Shown in pieces: positions 25,425 through 35,400 of a stretch of DNA of 64,000 bases (its first letter is position 1; each line of letters starts with the position of its first letter). The notes beneath the pieces are model-generated. The model was not told the DNA's origin and made no database searches. It saw nothing but the letters and a program-made list of their open reading frames with translations. The stretch is from positions 399,001-463,000 of the forward strand of contig OZ038436.1 of assembly GCA_964036275.1 (NCBI GenBank), given 5' to 3'. The translations under genes and the position numbers were made by a program. The DNA comes from Litoditis marina (lineage: Eukaryota > Nematoda > Chromadorea > Rhabditida > Rhabditidae).

Positions 25425-26976
25425 CTTTCCCTCTCACTCACTCTCTCTCTGTCTCTCTCTGTCTCTCTCTGTCTCTCTTTCTCTGTCTCTGTCTCTCTCT
25501 CTCTTTCTGTCTCTTTTTCTCTCTCTTCTTCCTCTCATCTCTATTTTCTATTTTATTCTTTCTCACTCACTAGCTATTCATTCGTTCATTTATGCCTCGT
25601 CCCTCCTAGTTTCTTCACTCATTTAGTGCTATGTACCTTTTTTTTCCTGTTTTTCTATCTTCTTATCTATCTTGTCTATTTATTTGTCAAAAATCCATTT
25701 TGCTCGAAAACTTGTCGATACCAATCGAAAACGTTGATGACAGACTGACATTTAGCTTTTGAACGACGGAACTCCTGTACACAATCTGCAGGAGATAAAC
25801 GATGAAGCGAAGGTCAGTTCGGCGAATATTCCCATTTGAACACATTTTTACGTGGGTGAGATATAAATATTATACTATTTATACCGCAACTGAAATATAA
25901 TAGTACATGTACTACGACTATTCTTACAGTATCAAACGTTCAGCCTAACTCTGATTTTTCAGCGACGAGCCATTATCTACTTCGAGGAAAAAAGAATGGG
26001 AACTGAAAGTGTGGCGGAACCGTTTAGGGACAAATTGAGAAAACTGATTAAAGTGAGATTCATTGATCAGTCAGAGCAAATAAATTGAGCAGCTCGATAT
26101 GCAAAATATGGAACTAAAAGAGTATGAATATTAAAAGAAGGTGGTACGTTGCGCCTCCACGTCCACGGTAAAGTCAGTAAAGTAGTGCCACATACGACAA
26201 GGTGGAAAGTCACGTGTAAGTCAAATCTTTGATTCCAACGATTTATATTCCCGTGCTCTAATAGCGCAGTGGTTAGCGCCTTGCTACGAAACTTTTGCAG
26301 CTTTTGCTGGCAGGTTCAGTTCCGGCAAGAGACAGAAATTTATAAATTTGGTCCTCACTATAGATACTGTTTCGCGCGACACTCTCCTCAAAACACATGC
26401 CATTTCGGTGCGCTCACAGCACACATTCGCAGAATACTATACGTCCGGTGTTTGAGTCCAAGAGATATTCAAAACCTGCTGTCACTATCGATATAAATGA
26501 ACTAAATTTTGACTGTTTTCGATTTGCTAGTCTCAGAGTAGTGTTGCATTGTAGTGCATTGTACTATTCCACTGTGAAGATCAAGTGAGCTGGGTTTTCA
26601 TACCGTGGTCACATTCTTGTGAGAGATACTATACCACATATTGTGAGTTGATTTCAATGTTTCAGATTGCTAATGAAGCGCTTGAATCGGAAAATGCGAG
26701 GAACAGGCAAAGGGCAAGTTTGAGAAAAGCGGTGGTGGTCGTAATAACCACGACCGTTCAAACCGCGATGGCTATCGGTTTACTGGTACGATAATTATGC
26801 TATTATATATATATATATTTATATCTTTGTCTAGTAATATATTTATTATTATCATTATTAAGCGGCCAACTCGTCTGTGTAACTTTCATCTGAACTCTCT
26901 AATGTACTGGTAGATAATGATGTTTCAGGCGTTCAAACTGCGTGGCGGAGGCTCCTTTCTTCGAATTCTGATTTAG
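18895..26976 (+). CDS. atln: Atlastin-family dynamin-like GTPase, short C-terminus
   Basis: Fourteen exons join in phase to 455 residues: 18895-19008, 19891-19981, 20807-20949, 21183-21287, 21570-21677, 22226-22312, 22950-23088, 24487-24614, 24973-25029, 25298-25378, 25756-25812, 25963-26052, 26666-26785, 26929-26976. Atlastins fuse ER tubules by GTP-driven dimerisation (family knowledge). The G domain is complete: P-loop GAMRKGKS at residues 46-53, TTG (switch 1) at 97-99, DTQG at 123-126, and the atlastin-type G4 RD in FLVRDW near 194. [13 protein letters not shown] and the [11 protein letters not shown] helical region follow. The C-terminus is odd: known atlastins have a paired TM hairpin plus amphipathic tail and are about 540-560 aa, but here there is only one hydrophobic run ([20 protein letters not shown], about 421-440) and a 15-residue basic end. 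The start ATG lies 3 bp after TTTCAG, suggesting trans-splicing (inference). A MITE ends about 20 bp before exon 3. Confidence 0.9.
19040..19200. repeat. MITE family G copy 1
   Basis: It contains GCGAGAGAGCATGCAGGTCA, GACATCTCAGACAGTTTCCAG and CCTCGACGAGAGAGTGTGCA. It lies in atlastin intron 1; a second copy is in the same intron at 19525-19705. Confidence 0.55.
19525..19705. repeat. MITE family G copy 2
   Basis: GATTGGCCAGCTACAAAAGC at the left and GGCTGGCCAATTGGCTGGGA at the right flank GAGAGTGTGCAGGTCAATGA and CCGGCACACTCTCTCG. The halves are partly self-complementary. Confidence 0.6.
20620..20785. repeat. Palindromic MITE family C copy 4, adjoining an exon
   Basis: The same GTATGCTAGAAGATCCCGG palindrome. 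Its right end is about 21 bp from the first base of atlastin exon 3 (20807), so it occupies the space normally used for the branch point and polypyrimidine tract. Confidence 0.85.
21310..21490 (+). repeat. tRNA-like SINE/MITE family D copy
   Basis: TATATCTCACTTTCCGCTGT, then AGCGCAATGGTTAGCAGCC (A-box-like), then GGTTCGATTCC (a B-box match), then GAGAGACAGAAATATATA. It lies in an atlastin intron. Confidence 0.7.
21780..22035. repeat. MITE family G, rearranged or double copy
   Basis: Several family G blocks are present in both orientations (GCACACTCTCTCG, GAGAGAGTGTGCAGGTCAGA). An internal inverted repeat around 21858-21908 (TGACTGGGAATGGTCTGAGT and its complement) points to two fused copies. 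Confidence 0.55.
23954..24125. repeat. Palindromic MITE family C copy 5
   Basis: The ends are GAGTATGTATGCTAGAAGAT and ATCTTCTAGCATACGTACTC. It lies in the atlastin intron between 23088 and 24487. Confidence 0.85.
24650..24802. repeat. MITE family A copy
   Basis: Contains GTCACGTGGATTC, TCGTGCACTTTGTCATTGCA and GTTCTGCTGTGTTTAACATG, ending in the GTGACTGTG...CTAACAGTA arm. It lies in an atlastin intron. Confidence 0.65.
25070..25195. repeat. MITE family A copy
   Basis: ACTAGTAAATTGAATAGCCACG at the left, GTGCACTTTGTCATTGGACG inside, and TCATGTGACAGTGCAACTGAC at the right. Confidence 0.65.
25381..25545. repeat. CT microsatellite inside an atlastin intron
   Basis: A long imperfect CT tract beginning 2 bp after the donor of exon 25298-25378. 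The donor reads GTTTGTCTCTC. Confidence 0.9.
26245..26370 (+). repeat. tRNA-like SINE/MITE family D copy
   Basis: AATAGCGCAGTGGTTAGCGC followed by GGCAGGTTCAGTTCCGGC and GAGACAGAAATTTATAAATT. The B box is slightly decayed. Confidence 0.65.
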
Positions 26977-27317
26977 AAATACACCATCGGTTTGCCAATA
27001 GAAACAGTCTCGACCACGAATGCCTGATTGTATAATGACAATTGTCCATTAGTCCTCTTGTCCGATTTTCAATTACATTCTTTTTTACATTGGTTTTGCA
27101 TTATATTCTTTTACTTCATCTATTGAACGCCTTTTCAGTTTTCTAGGTCTATATTTCGAAACAAAGCAATAACTCTGAAGCTGGAGAAAACCGGAATTCT
27201 GTCCAATAAAAAACTGTTAACTCGTACCGATGTAATTTCTTGGTGTTTTCTTTTCTGGTGTTTCATTAAATGATTCGATTCAGTCGACTGCGCCGCTCAC
27301 AGGATACCTGTGTTTGC

Positions 27318-27338
27318 ATGTTTCACTCTCCCAATATA
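27318..27338 (+). promoter_or_regulatory. Bipartite RTGTTKC/TATA-like motif
   Basis: ATGTTTCACTCTCCCAATAT with the AT-rich box ATATAAAG at the standard spacing. Confidence 0.45.
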
Positions 27339-27991
27339 AAGAGCTGTGTACAAATGAGCTGGTGAATATTTTTTTGATTAACTTGAACTTCTAAGAATTT
27401 GAGCAAATGAGAAAGACTTACTACAACAAAGAACGTCCTTCTTACGCTGGTTCTCTGTAGAAAAAAATAACAAGTATTCTTGAAAATCACTTGATGAATT
27501 GGTGAAATCCATACCCCCCCCCCCCCCCCGTCAAATGTAAGGAAATTAAAGACATCTGGGTGGTAGTTAAGTTGAGACTGAGAATATTTCTCGAGTTAAG
27601 AACTCATCCAACTACACCCATACGCAGAGTCACGCCAAGTGACCCAGACAGTCTGCGTCTCTCTGATCTGCACATTCTTTCGTCAAGATCGCTGAAAAGT
27701 TGGCATGGCAATTTGCAAGAACTTGAGTAGAAACGCGATCCAGATATTGCTCAAAATGGATTTCCCCGTTATTTGCTCTATGTTTGAAATTTGTTTTGAC
27801 AACAAAAGTTGTCGGCTCGTGAGTCAAACTACGCGAACATGTTTCATTGACTTGATATTGTTTGTTCCATGTCTCCATTTTCTCGTAATTGGAGTGCCAC
27901 ATATACCAGTGTGGAAAGACACGTGCTTAATCGCGAGTAGTCACTCTATTCTATTCTATGAACGTTTCTCACTTTCCGCTAAATTAGGACT

Positions 27992-28163
27992 GAGCACTCA
28001 TGCTAAAAGGTCCCGGCACCTTCATCCCATCCTGCATCTCTCGCTCTGCCTTACTATTTTGCGCCACTCGTATCCCGGCGAGATGTAAGAGCAGAGAAAC
28101 AGCGTATGTTTGAGGAGACGCAGGATGGGATGAAGGGGGCGGGATCTTCTAGCATACGGTAGT
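27992..28163. repeat. Palindromic MITE family C copy 6
   Basis: TGCTAAAAGGTCCCGGCACC on the left and GGCGGGATCTTCTAGCATAC on the right, with the inner CATCCTGC and CAGGATGG blocks conserved. Confidence 0.8.
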
Positions 28164-28505
28164 CTGCAGAAGGAATACAGAACTTCCATGCGTTCAATTC
28201 ACATAATTGTTGCGAGAAGGGTATTAATTGTTGCATCTGATTCTCACAAAAAGGTGTTTGGAAATGTGGTCGATAGAATTCAAGTTCATATCAGGAAGCA
28301 TTTTAGAATATTAGGTTATTTATTTCTGGAATCTGGATTTAGTGGAATAGCGGAGCTTGAGTTTTATCGTGTTTGACGTTTACAAGTGTAGTTCTTTGTA
28401 ATGAGCGAGTTCTTTCCATAATGACTCCCTGTGTTTTACATGACTTCACTCATACGCGCACTTCAACTTACTTTAAATACTTTTCCGAAGATTACGCGTG
28501 GTCAA

Positions 28506-28526
28506 ATGTTGCCTCGCATCTTCATA
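28506..28526 (+). promoter_or_regulatory. Bipartite RTGTTKC/TATA-like motif
   Basis: ATGTTGCCTCGCATCTTCAT followed by ATATGG; the second box sits at the same offset as in the other copies. Confidence 0.45.
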
Positions 28527-28777
28527 TATGGTTGACAAAAACGTATTCAATGGGTTTTCGCCACTATGTCATAATGTATAACTGTGCATCGAAGACTAAC
28601 GATTTGGTGATAGCCTTTTTGCTTTTATAAACATTCGACCTCCAATCCCACCGCCACAACTAAATTGTTCCGGCCAAGGTGTCAGTTATTTTGGAGAATC
28701 TGTTCTTCAATTCAATCTAAAAGTGAGAAACGGGGTGGAGGAAAGAAAGCAACTCAGAACATTAACGTCAATTTTTT

Positions 28778-28925
28778 TTTACGATTGGCCAGCTACAAAA
28801 GCGAGAGAGCATGCAGGTCAATGAGGCCGCAGACAGGTCGAGATTGTCTGAGTCTCTTTGAACTGTACACTCTATTGCCTGAGCCACAACAAAACTGACC
28901 TGCAAATTGGCTGGTAAATGTCTTT
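28778..28925. repeat. MITE family G copy
   Basis: GATTGGCCAGCTACAAAAGC, GAGAGAGCATGCAGGTCAAT and, at the right, CTGCAAATTGGCTGGTAAAT. Confidence 0.6.
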
Positions 28926-29754
28926 GAGTAAATTAGCAACTTGTCAGCACACATAAAGATCAGGGTGAATCTTTGAATTCATGCAACCAAAAAATTAGCA
29001 TCATAATGAATTATTGCTCGCCGTGCAAAGAAAAAAGATAACTCGGAATAAAGATTGTGATACGTAAGGCAACTCAAGTAGAGACACCAGCAAGTTACAA
29101 AGAGTGAGAAAAATAGCTATACATAACTGTGTAATAAGTGTATAATAAACTTGTTTCGTTTCTGATTGAGTAATAACTCGCACAACCTTCGTTTATTGTC
29201 TGCCTCAAGTCAAGCTCTTGTTTCCTCAATTTCCATTTGCTCGATCTGATTGTCTAGAAAGCGCAATTTATGGGCGTCAAGCAGTTTGGATTAGTTGGCT
29301 AGTTCAAGGTGTGTTGACCATCGACACGATACACGTTCACCGGTTAAACGCTTCAAATTTCCAGAGACCATCGTTACATTAACTCTGATCAACTCTTTTT
29401 ATCCATAGCAAGAGGTTCTGCTACATTCGACTGATGTTCACAAACGTAAACTGGTCTGACAAACCAAATTTCATTGTTCAATAATGAAAAAGAGGTCGAA
29501 TCAGCACTATTGGTTTGATCTACTGTGTTTGTAGTTCAAGTAGAATTACCATAGTCATAAATGCATGTTGACAACAAAATTCACCTACACATGATGGTAA
29601 GTATGTAGTAGTTGTAGTTTACCAACCCTAGCAGTAATCGTTTCTAAATTACCATAAAGAGCAACGAGATAAACTAAAATCACAACAGAACACTATTGAA
29701 GATCAAGCGGCAAACACATCATAATACTGTTACATGTACCGTCTCAGCTTGCCG

Positions 29755-30220
29755 AACTTCACAGAGAAACAGGGTTGTGAGAAACTTAGATCAACTATTC
29801 GGTTATATGGTTTGATTTCGTAGTTGAACCGTACACAAGGTAGTATGATGGAATATTCATTGTGGCGACTTTTCGGCAAGTTCGCCGTTTTCAGAGCCTG
29901 AAAAGGCATCATTTCCCTAAGTACAACAAACTTGATACAGTAAGCTTGATAAAAAATGTCACTAGGAATTACTGACAGATAGTAGTTCGTGCTATTTGGA
30001 GTACTTTTGGGTCACGTTTTTCTGCGCGAATGTCTCGAGTCTTTTGTACTTCGTGAACTGATGCCTTTTTCAGGCTCTGAAAACGGCAAACTTGCCGAAA
30101 CGTGGTCACAATAAATATTCCAGCATACTACCTCGTGTACGGTTCAACTACGAAATAAAACCATCTCCACAACTATGCCGAGGTTCAAAAAAAGCAGGAC
30201 TCGGAGAATATTTGGCTATA
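29755..30220. repeat. Inverted duplication, arms about 160 bp
   Basis: The segment 29755-29912 is largely complementary to 30058-30220. Shared blocks include CTTGCCGAA, TACACGAGG-type and GGTTTGATTTCGTAGTTGAA with its complement. The arms face each other across about 145 bp. Confidence 0.6.
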
Positions 30221-30587
30221 TTACCGTGGGAAAATCAGGCGATTAGGCGGATAAAATCCATCTACAACTGTCGGGTGATTTCTGATTTCATGTGAATGAA
30301 TGTTTGCAATTAATCCTCTGACACTTTGATTGCCGTATATTTATTGGATTTGGTTGATAAGATAAGTTTCTCACAATTTGGGCAAAGCTGAATGTTTCAT
30401 TGGCTCATGTTAGAGAGTTTTTTTTAACTCTTAAACCGGAATCGTAAAGAAATGAAAGGATAACCTGTGATGAAACATCAAATGGGGAATATTAGAAAAT
30501 CATTGATTGCTTAGTTCCAGTCAGTCATTCGGTGAGATGATGAGTTTTTCGAGAAAAGGATGATTTGTAATAATATTCACGTATTGA

Positions 30588-30608
30588 ATGTTTCACTCGC
30601 TCTTTATA
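30588..30608 (+). promoter_or_regulatory. Bipartite RTGTTKC/TATA-like motif
   Basis: ATGTTTCACTCGCTCTTTAT followed by ATAAG. Confidence 0.5.
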
Positions 30609-30874
30609 TAAGATTTGGTTATTGTGAAGATACTGTTACACGTCTGTCTGAATGAAAACAAAAACTTGAGGAAAACTATACTTCGTTTCATTCCCACTGA
30701 GACCCATTGGCATAGTGCCAAGATTTTTGAATAACTATTTTTTAAAGAAAATATAAATATTTTAAAGATATTTTTTAATTTACGTGTTCTTAAGAATGTT
30801 CTCATTTCTCTCTATGTGTTACCTGATACGCACATATTATACACCGGATTCCACGAAAGAACAAGCGTGGTCGA

Positions 30875-30895
30875 ATGTTGCGTCGTTTGTTTATA
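30875..30895 (+). promoter_or_regulatory. Bipartite RTGTTKC/TATA-like motif
   Basis: ATGTTGCGTCGTTTGTTTAT followed by AAGCAC. Confidence 0.5.
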
Positions 30896-31025
30896 AGCAC
30901 TTGAAGAAAACGTATTCAATGAGACTGCTTTATGGCCTATTATAATAACTCACTGTGAATAGAGGATATGGTAATAGAATTTCTGAATGCGTTTATAACT
31001 TCAACCGCATTTTTTTCACATTAAA

Positions 31026-31136
31026 GTAGGACGATTATGTGGACCGATCTCGTTTCAACTGTCCTTTTAACTGCAATTGAAAAATGTATTGCAGTAGGAA
31101 GGACTGAGCGATTGGACCACATAATCTTCCTTCCTT
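31026..31136. repeat. Short MITE, GTAGGACGATTATGTGGACC family, copy 1
   Basis: The left end GTAGGACGATTATGTGGACC faces GGACCACATAATCTTCC at the right, with internal CTGCAATTGA/TTGCAG complementarity. The second copy is at 32349-32457. Confidence 0.6.
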
Positions 31137-31440
31137 AACGCAGTTTTCTGGTTTAGTGGCATGTTAAACTACTTCCATTTTTGCACCATTGTTTTCGGTG
31201 CAAAATGCTAATCAAAAAGGTGAGCAAAACGTTGAGATCGTTGAGAACGTAACATTGAAGTTTCACCCACCTTTGTGAATTTGAATGGTTCTTGAGGAGT
31301 GGAACTCATTTGCGTTTCATGTTTAATGAATTCGAAAACATCGAATCAGTTGCATTTCGCTATCAAAAAAAACACCCCCAAATTGATTGGCAGCTTTTGG
31401 ATTGTTCGAGTTTTTGGATTCAAGAGACTGACGCGTTCGA

Positions 31441-31461
31441 GTGTTGCGCCAAGTAGTTATA
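31441..31461 (+). promoter_or_regulatory. Bipartite RTGTTKC/TATA-like motif
   Basis: GTGTTGCGCCAAGTAGTTAT followed by AACTG; preceded by TTCGA. Confidence 0.45.
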
Positions 31462-31879
31462 ACTGCCTGTTTGTGTCCATTTCAATGCGTTTGCAATTCT
31501 CACTTTGTAATGTAATATTCAATGAGTAATATTCATGTATACCGCATTTGGAAGCCCATCGCGGTGAATACTTGCTTATTTCTTCAAAATATCGAAAACT
31601 CCAAGTTTCCAAAACTATTCACTCGAAAACTCAAAAAAAAAAAACATCGATTTTAAACTTGACTGATATTTTCAGTTCGCATGCTGAAAACCCATAAAGA
31701 TAACTGAAAAACGTATAAATCGAACGAATGGTTGGACATAATTCATGCTTCGAGACACGCCATTGAATGAAAAGGAACTAGACAATTTAAATTAATCTAC
31801 AGAAAATAATGTGCTGGTGCTGAGCTATGTGTGATTATTTTTTTAGAAGTAAAAAACGACACAATTCGTGCTTCGGGAC

Positions 31880-32330
31880 ACGCCATGATAGACATTAGCA
31901 TATTAGACGGTCCTACGGCAAGCGAGCGCCATAAGGCTTTTTCTTTATCTAACCCATTCTTAGCGCATTCAGTATATCAGTGTCTTCTTCCGAATCTTCT
32001 CATCTGTATGTTTTCCTCTCCTTTTTTCGTTTTCCTCTGTGCTCTCCCATCTTCTCCGCTCCGCTCCGCAACGGTTATGGGTGTAGCTGGTAGCAACCAT
32101 CTTGCTACCACGGGTACCTCCGGACCAAGTCCGCAACTCCTCCGCTCAATCCCGCCCTCAGCCTCGTCCACTGAATGCACCCTACCACAGCGTTGGAGCC
32201 TTAAGCATTTCTTCTTTTTTAAGTCATCGATCGATCTCTCTCGTATCCATTTCGTCCAGTTGCACATTTTGTGTAGAATAAATAAATAAATAATAACCTG
32301 ACCAGTTGTTTCTGGCGACCTAACCGGAAA
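31880..32330 (+). mobile_element. Possible solo LTR remnant
   Basis: A block of higher GC content has LTR-like layout: a pyrimidine-rich stretch, a hairpin (GGTAGCAACCATCTTGCTACC region), AATAAATAAATAA signals near 32278, and TTTCTGGCGACCTAACCGG downstream, which looks like a primer-binding site. No target duplication or LTR partner could be defined. A plus-strand open frame crosses it but resembles no protein. Confidence 0.3.
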
Positions 32331-32348
32331 TTTTAAGTTGGAGGTGTA

Positions 32349-32457
32349 AGTAGGATGATCATGTGGACCCATCCCGAACTGCAATTGAGAAGTTCATTGC
32401 AGTTTGAAGAACTGAAGCGTTGCGATCGGTCCACATAATCGTCCTCTTAAACCGAGT
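32349..32457. repeat. Short MITE, GTAGGACGATTATGTGGACC family, copy 2
   Basis: GTAGGATGATCATGTGGACC at the left and GGTCCACATAATCGTCCTC at the right. It ends about 11 bp before the acceptor that opens the receptor gene's first recognised exon. Confidence 0.6.
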
Positions 32458-32485
32458 TTTCATTCCAGGTAACCAACTGGTTAGC

Positions 32486-35400
32486 ATGATGCTCATAGTG
32501 AACGGTTCGCTCTCGGATTTCAAATACGAAAACATTAACAAATCGGGGTTCTGGCTGCCGGAGGACTTTCACTTTTATCTAACCACGGAACGAGCAATTC
32601 ACATCCCCATATACCTAACCTGCATCTTATCCATATTGTTGGTATATACTATCAAAACATCGGAAAGATCTGATTTTATTTCGGATTTTTACCACGTTAT
32701 CTGTCACATATGTAAGTAGAAAAACAGAGTGGTTTTGAGAAATGAGGCCAGTTTATTTCCGAAACTGACCGTTTCCGAACTAGAGTGTAGTCCTTGCGAA
32801 CGGAAAGGCGGAAGGGTACGGTAATTATCACTTTTCACTGTGTACACATGTTTATCGCAGTGGTTAGCGCCCTGCTACGGATATTTTGCTCCCAGATTCG
32901 AATCCAGCGAGAGATAGAAACTTATAAATTTGGTACCCACTATACGTATGCTAGACGATCGCGGCTCTGCGTCTCTCGCTCTGCCTCTCTATTTCTCAAT
33001 ATCCGACATTCGTGTTAGAGCAGAGAAACAGCGTAAACAGCGTAAACAGCGTATCTTCTAGCATGTACACATAATCGAACCGATTCAGATACAAAACCGC
33101 ATTAAATCGTTTTAAACGTTACGTAATCAAGAAGAATCGGTTCGATTCGGATTCAAAAGAAATTTACCGTGAAATTGTAAGATGTCGTGTTTTCGGTGAC
33201 TATAATTTCGCAGATATCATGAAAAAAGTTTCTTTATGGAAATGTCTCAAACTTCAATCTGAGGTCAAATGCTGAAACGTCGCGGCACCTTCATCCCATC
33301 CCGCGTCTGTTGCGTTGCGCATTCACCCTTCGATTCTACTGGAAATCAAACTACTCAAACTCTGAGCTAACTCACTAGACTATAACTAAAAATATACTTT
33401 AATGATACCACTAGTATAATAAGATGAAGAAAAAATATGGCTAATAACGTTTAGGTCTTGTCTCTATCGTCAATTGTGTCTATGTGCTTTGGATGGATAT
33501 CGATCTGTATGTCTTTCGCACGTGGATGCACTCGCTGGCTCCCCATGTTTTAAGCTGTTTGGAACTCTATCAACAACTGGGTCTCCCTCTGACCCTCTCT
33601 CTATTGCACATGGGACTGGCGACCACTCGACTGCTAGCTGTTACAGCTCCGTTTCAGTTCAACAAAGTAGAGTCACTATTTTACTTTCCCCCAAAAGTAT
33701 TGAAGTCTGCATCATTAGTTATTGTGGAGTTAAAATGTGTCCTCTACCAGTCACAGCTCCATTTGAGTTCAAAAAGTATGGTCCTTTGTTTCACAACGTG
33801 AAAACGGACACAACACAGAATCAGCACCGTTATTACTATAACTATTATAGTAGTCGCCAACGGCAAGGCGGGAAGTTACTGTACATCTCACTTATCGCTG
33901 TGTACGCAAACATGTCTTTGATTCCAAATAGGGCAGTGGTCAGCGGCCTACTACGAATCTTTTGCTCGCTGGTTCAATTCCTGTGAAAGACAGAAATTTA
34001 TGAATTTGGCACCCACTATAGTGAATATCATCGATAAAACCGACGGTTAACGCATTTGGTTCTGATTTGTCAGTTTAGAGTGTCTCAAACTACTTTTGGA
34101 CAGCAATGAAGTATGAACTAGAGAGCATTCACTGTAAACTTGAAATGTGTACTCTAACTGTATCAGAAATATTTATCCGGTCTTCGAAATAAACACAACA
34201 ATATAAATGAATCAATAGCGTGTCAGCATGTCAGTAAGCTAGCTAACCAAAAATAGTATCTAAACTCGATTACAAAACTATTACCTTCCATATTTCAATA
34301 CTTATTCAACACACTCATGTGTACTCAACACATAGGACAAACATGAACTAATGTATCACATGGTGTTCTCTCAACTTATTGCTTCATGTGCTTTTGAACG
34401 AGGGAGAGCCAAGGTTCAGAGCGCAAAGGAACCATGTTAGAATTAACGTGATGTTGAGGTTCTGGCAATACGATCCGCGAGGAGTTGAGAAAGGGCTCAC
34501 TATGTAGTTCGCCGGGGGAGGCCTGTAGGAATACGTAGTATTAGGAAAGAAAAAGGAGATGCAGACAATCAACCAGTACAAACTATTACCTACGTTCTAC
34601 TATTATGAATAAACATTCCGCAGATTTCCGAGAAGAACATAGTGTCGCACTACATCAAATTTTGCTGGATTGCGCCCGTGCTGATCGACTATTTTGTATT
34701 CGTTTTCTTCGCTGACTTTTACTACGCTGTAAAAAATCATGTCATTATGATAATAGAGACATATGAAGGAGTGGATAACACGAAGAAATTCAAAGTAACT
34801 CAGCTGGGCCTGTCTTTTGTGGTCAACATGATGTCCAATCTAATGTACTGCACACTGATTGGAATGGCGTTCTGCTCGAGCGTGGGTCAGATTAGGGAGA
34901 AGGAGGGAAAGATAAAGAGAGAGAAAGAGAGAGAAATAAAGAAAGAGAGAGAGAAAGAAACAGACGGAAAATAGGTACAATACAACCGGTACAAGAATTG
35001 CAGGTATCGGGAATGATTCAGAAGGAAATTAAAACTGCGCTGTCGAAAAACACCATCGTGTCTCTGATAATAAGTGTCCGTGAGTTACTTATCGAACCTT
35101 TGAGACATATGTCAGTAATAGTTCTCTAGTTAGTCAATTGCACGGTCACGTGAAACATGTTAAACACATCATAATTTAGAAATGTGCAATGACAAAGTGC
35201 ACGATGCCCCATTAAAACGCTAGTTTTATCCCTTTACGTGACTTTTCCATTGACTTCCAGTATAAAAAAAAGTGAACACGTTTCGAAATGCTCGCAATAT
35301 CGGCAACCATGCGTCGGATTCTGCTCAGTCGGAAATAAAACTTTTATTTCATCGAGTTATAATCGCTTCTTCTGATTGTAAGCAAATAAGCATTGATTTG

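Larger units (their letters stand above)
26977..32485. other. Gene-poor spacer between the atlastin and receptor genes
   Basis: No gene was recognised. An AATAAA at about 27205 could serve the atlastin transcript. The spacer holds a poly-C tract (27513-27530), MITEs of families C, G and D, an inverted duplication (29755-30220), a possible solo LTR (about 31880-32330), a MITE pair (31026-31136, 32349-32457) and five bipartite promoter-like motifs. Confidence 0.5.

Noticed and set aside
25317..25748. A 143-codon Ser/Leu-rich frame in the atlastin region
   Set aside because: It runs from a real atlastin exon into an intronic CT repeat.
26260..26345. Functional tRNA genes at the GCGCAGTGGTTAGCGC sites
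   Set aside because: A- and B-box-like blocks are present but acceptor stems and anticodon arms do not form; the blocks recur in about ten copies inside a dispersed repeat.
31831..32289. 152-codon plus-strand frame
   Set aside because: Composition is low-complexity, there is no family resemblance, and it overlaps an LTR-like region and polyadenylation-like AATAAA repeats.
34883..34973. Extension of the receptor exon into a basic KREKERE tail
   Set aside because: It is GA-microsatellite intron; a GTGGGT donor at 34882 joins in phase to the exon at 35004, which restores the expected loop and TM6.
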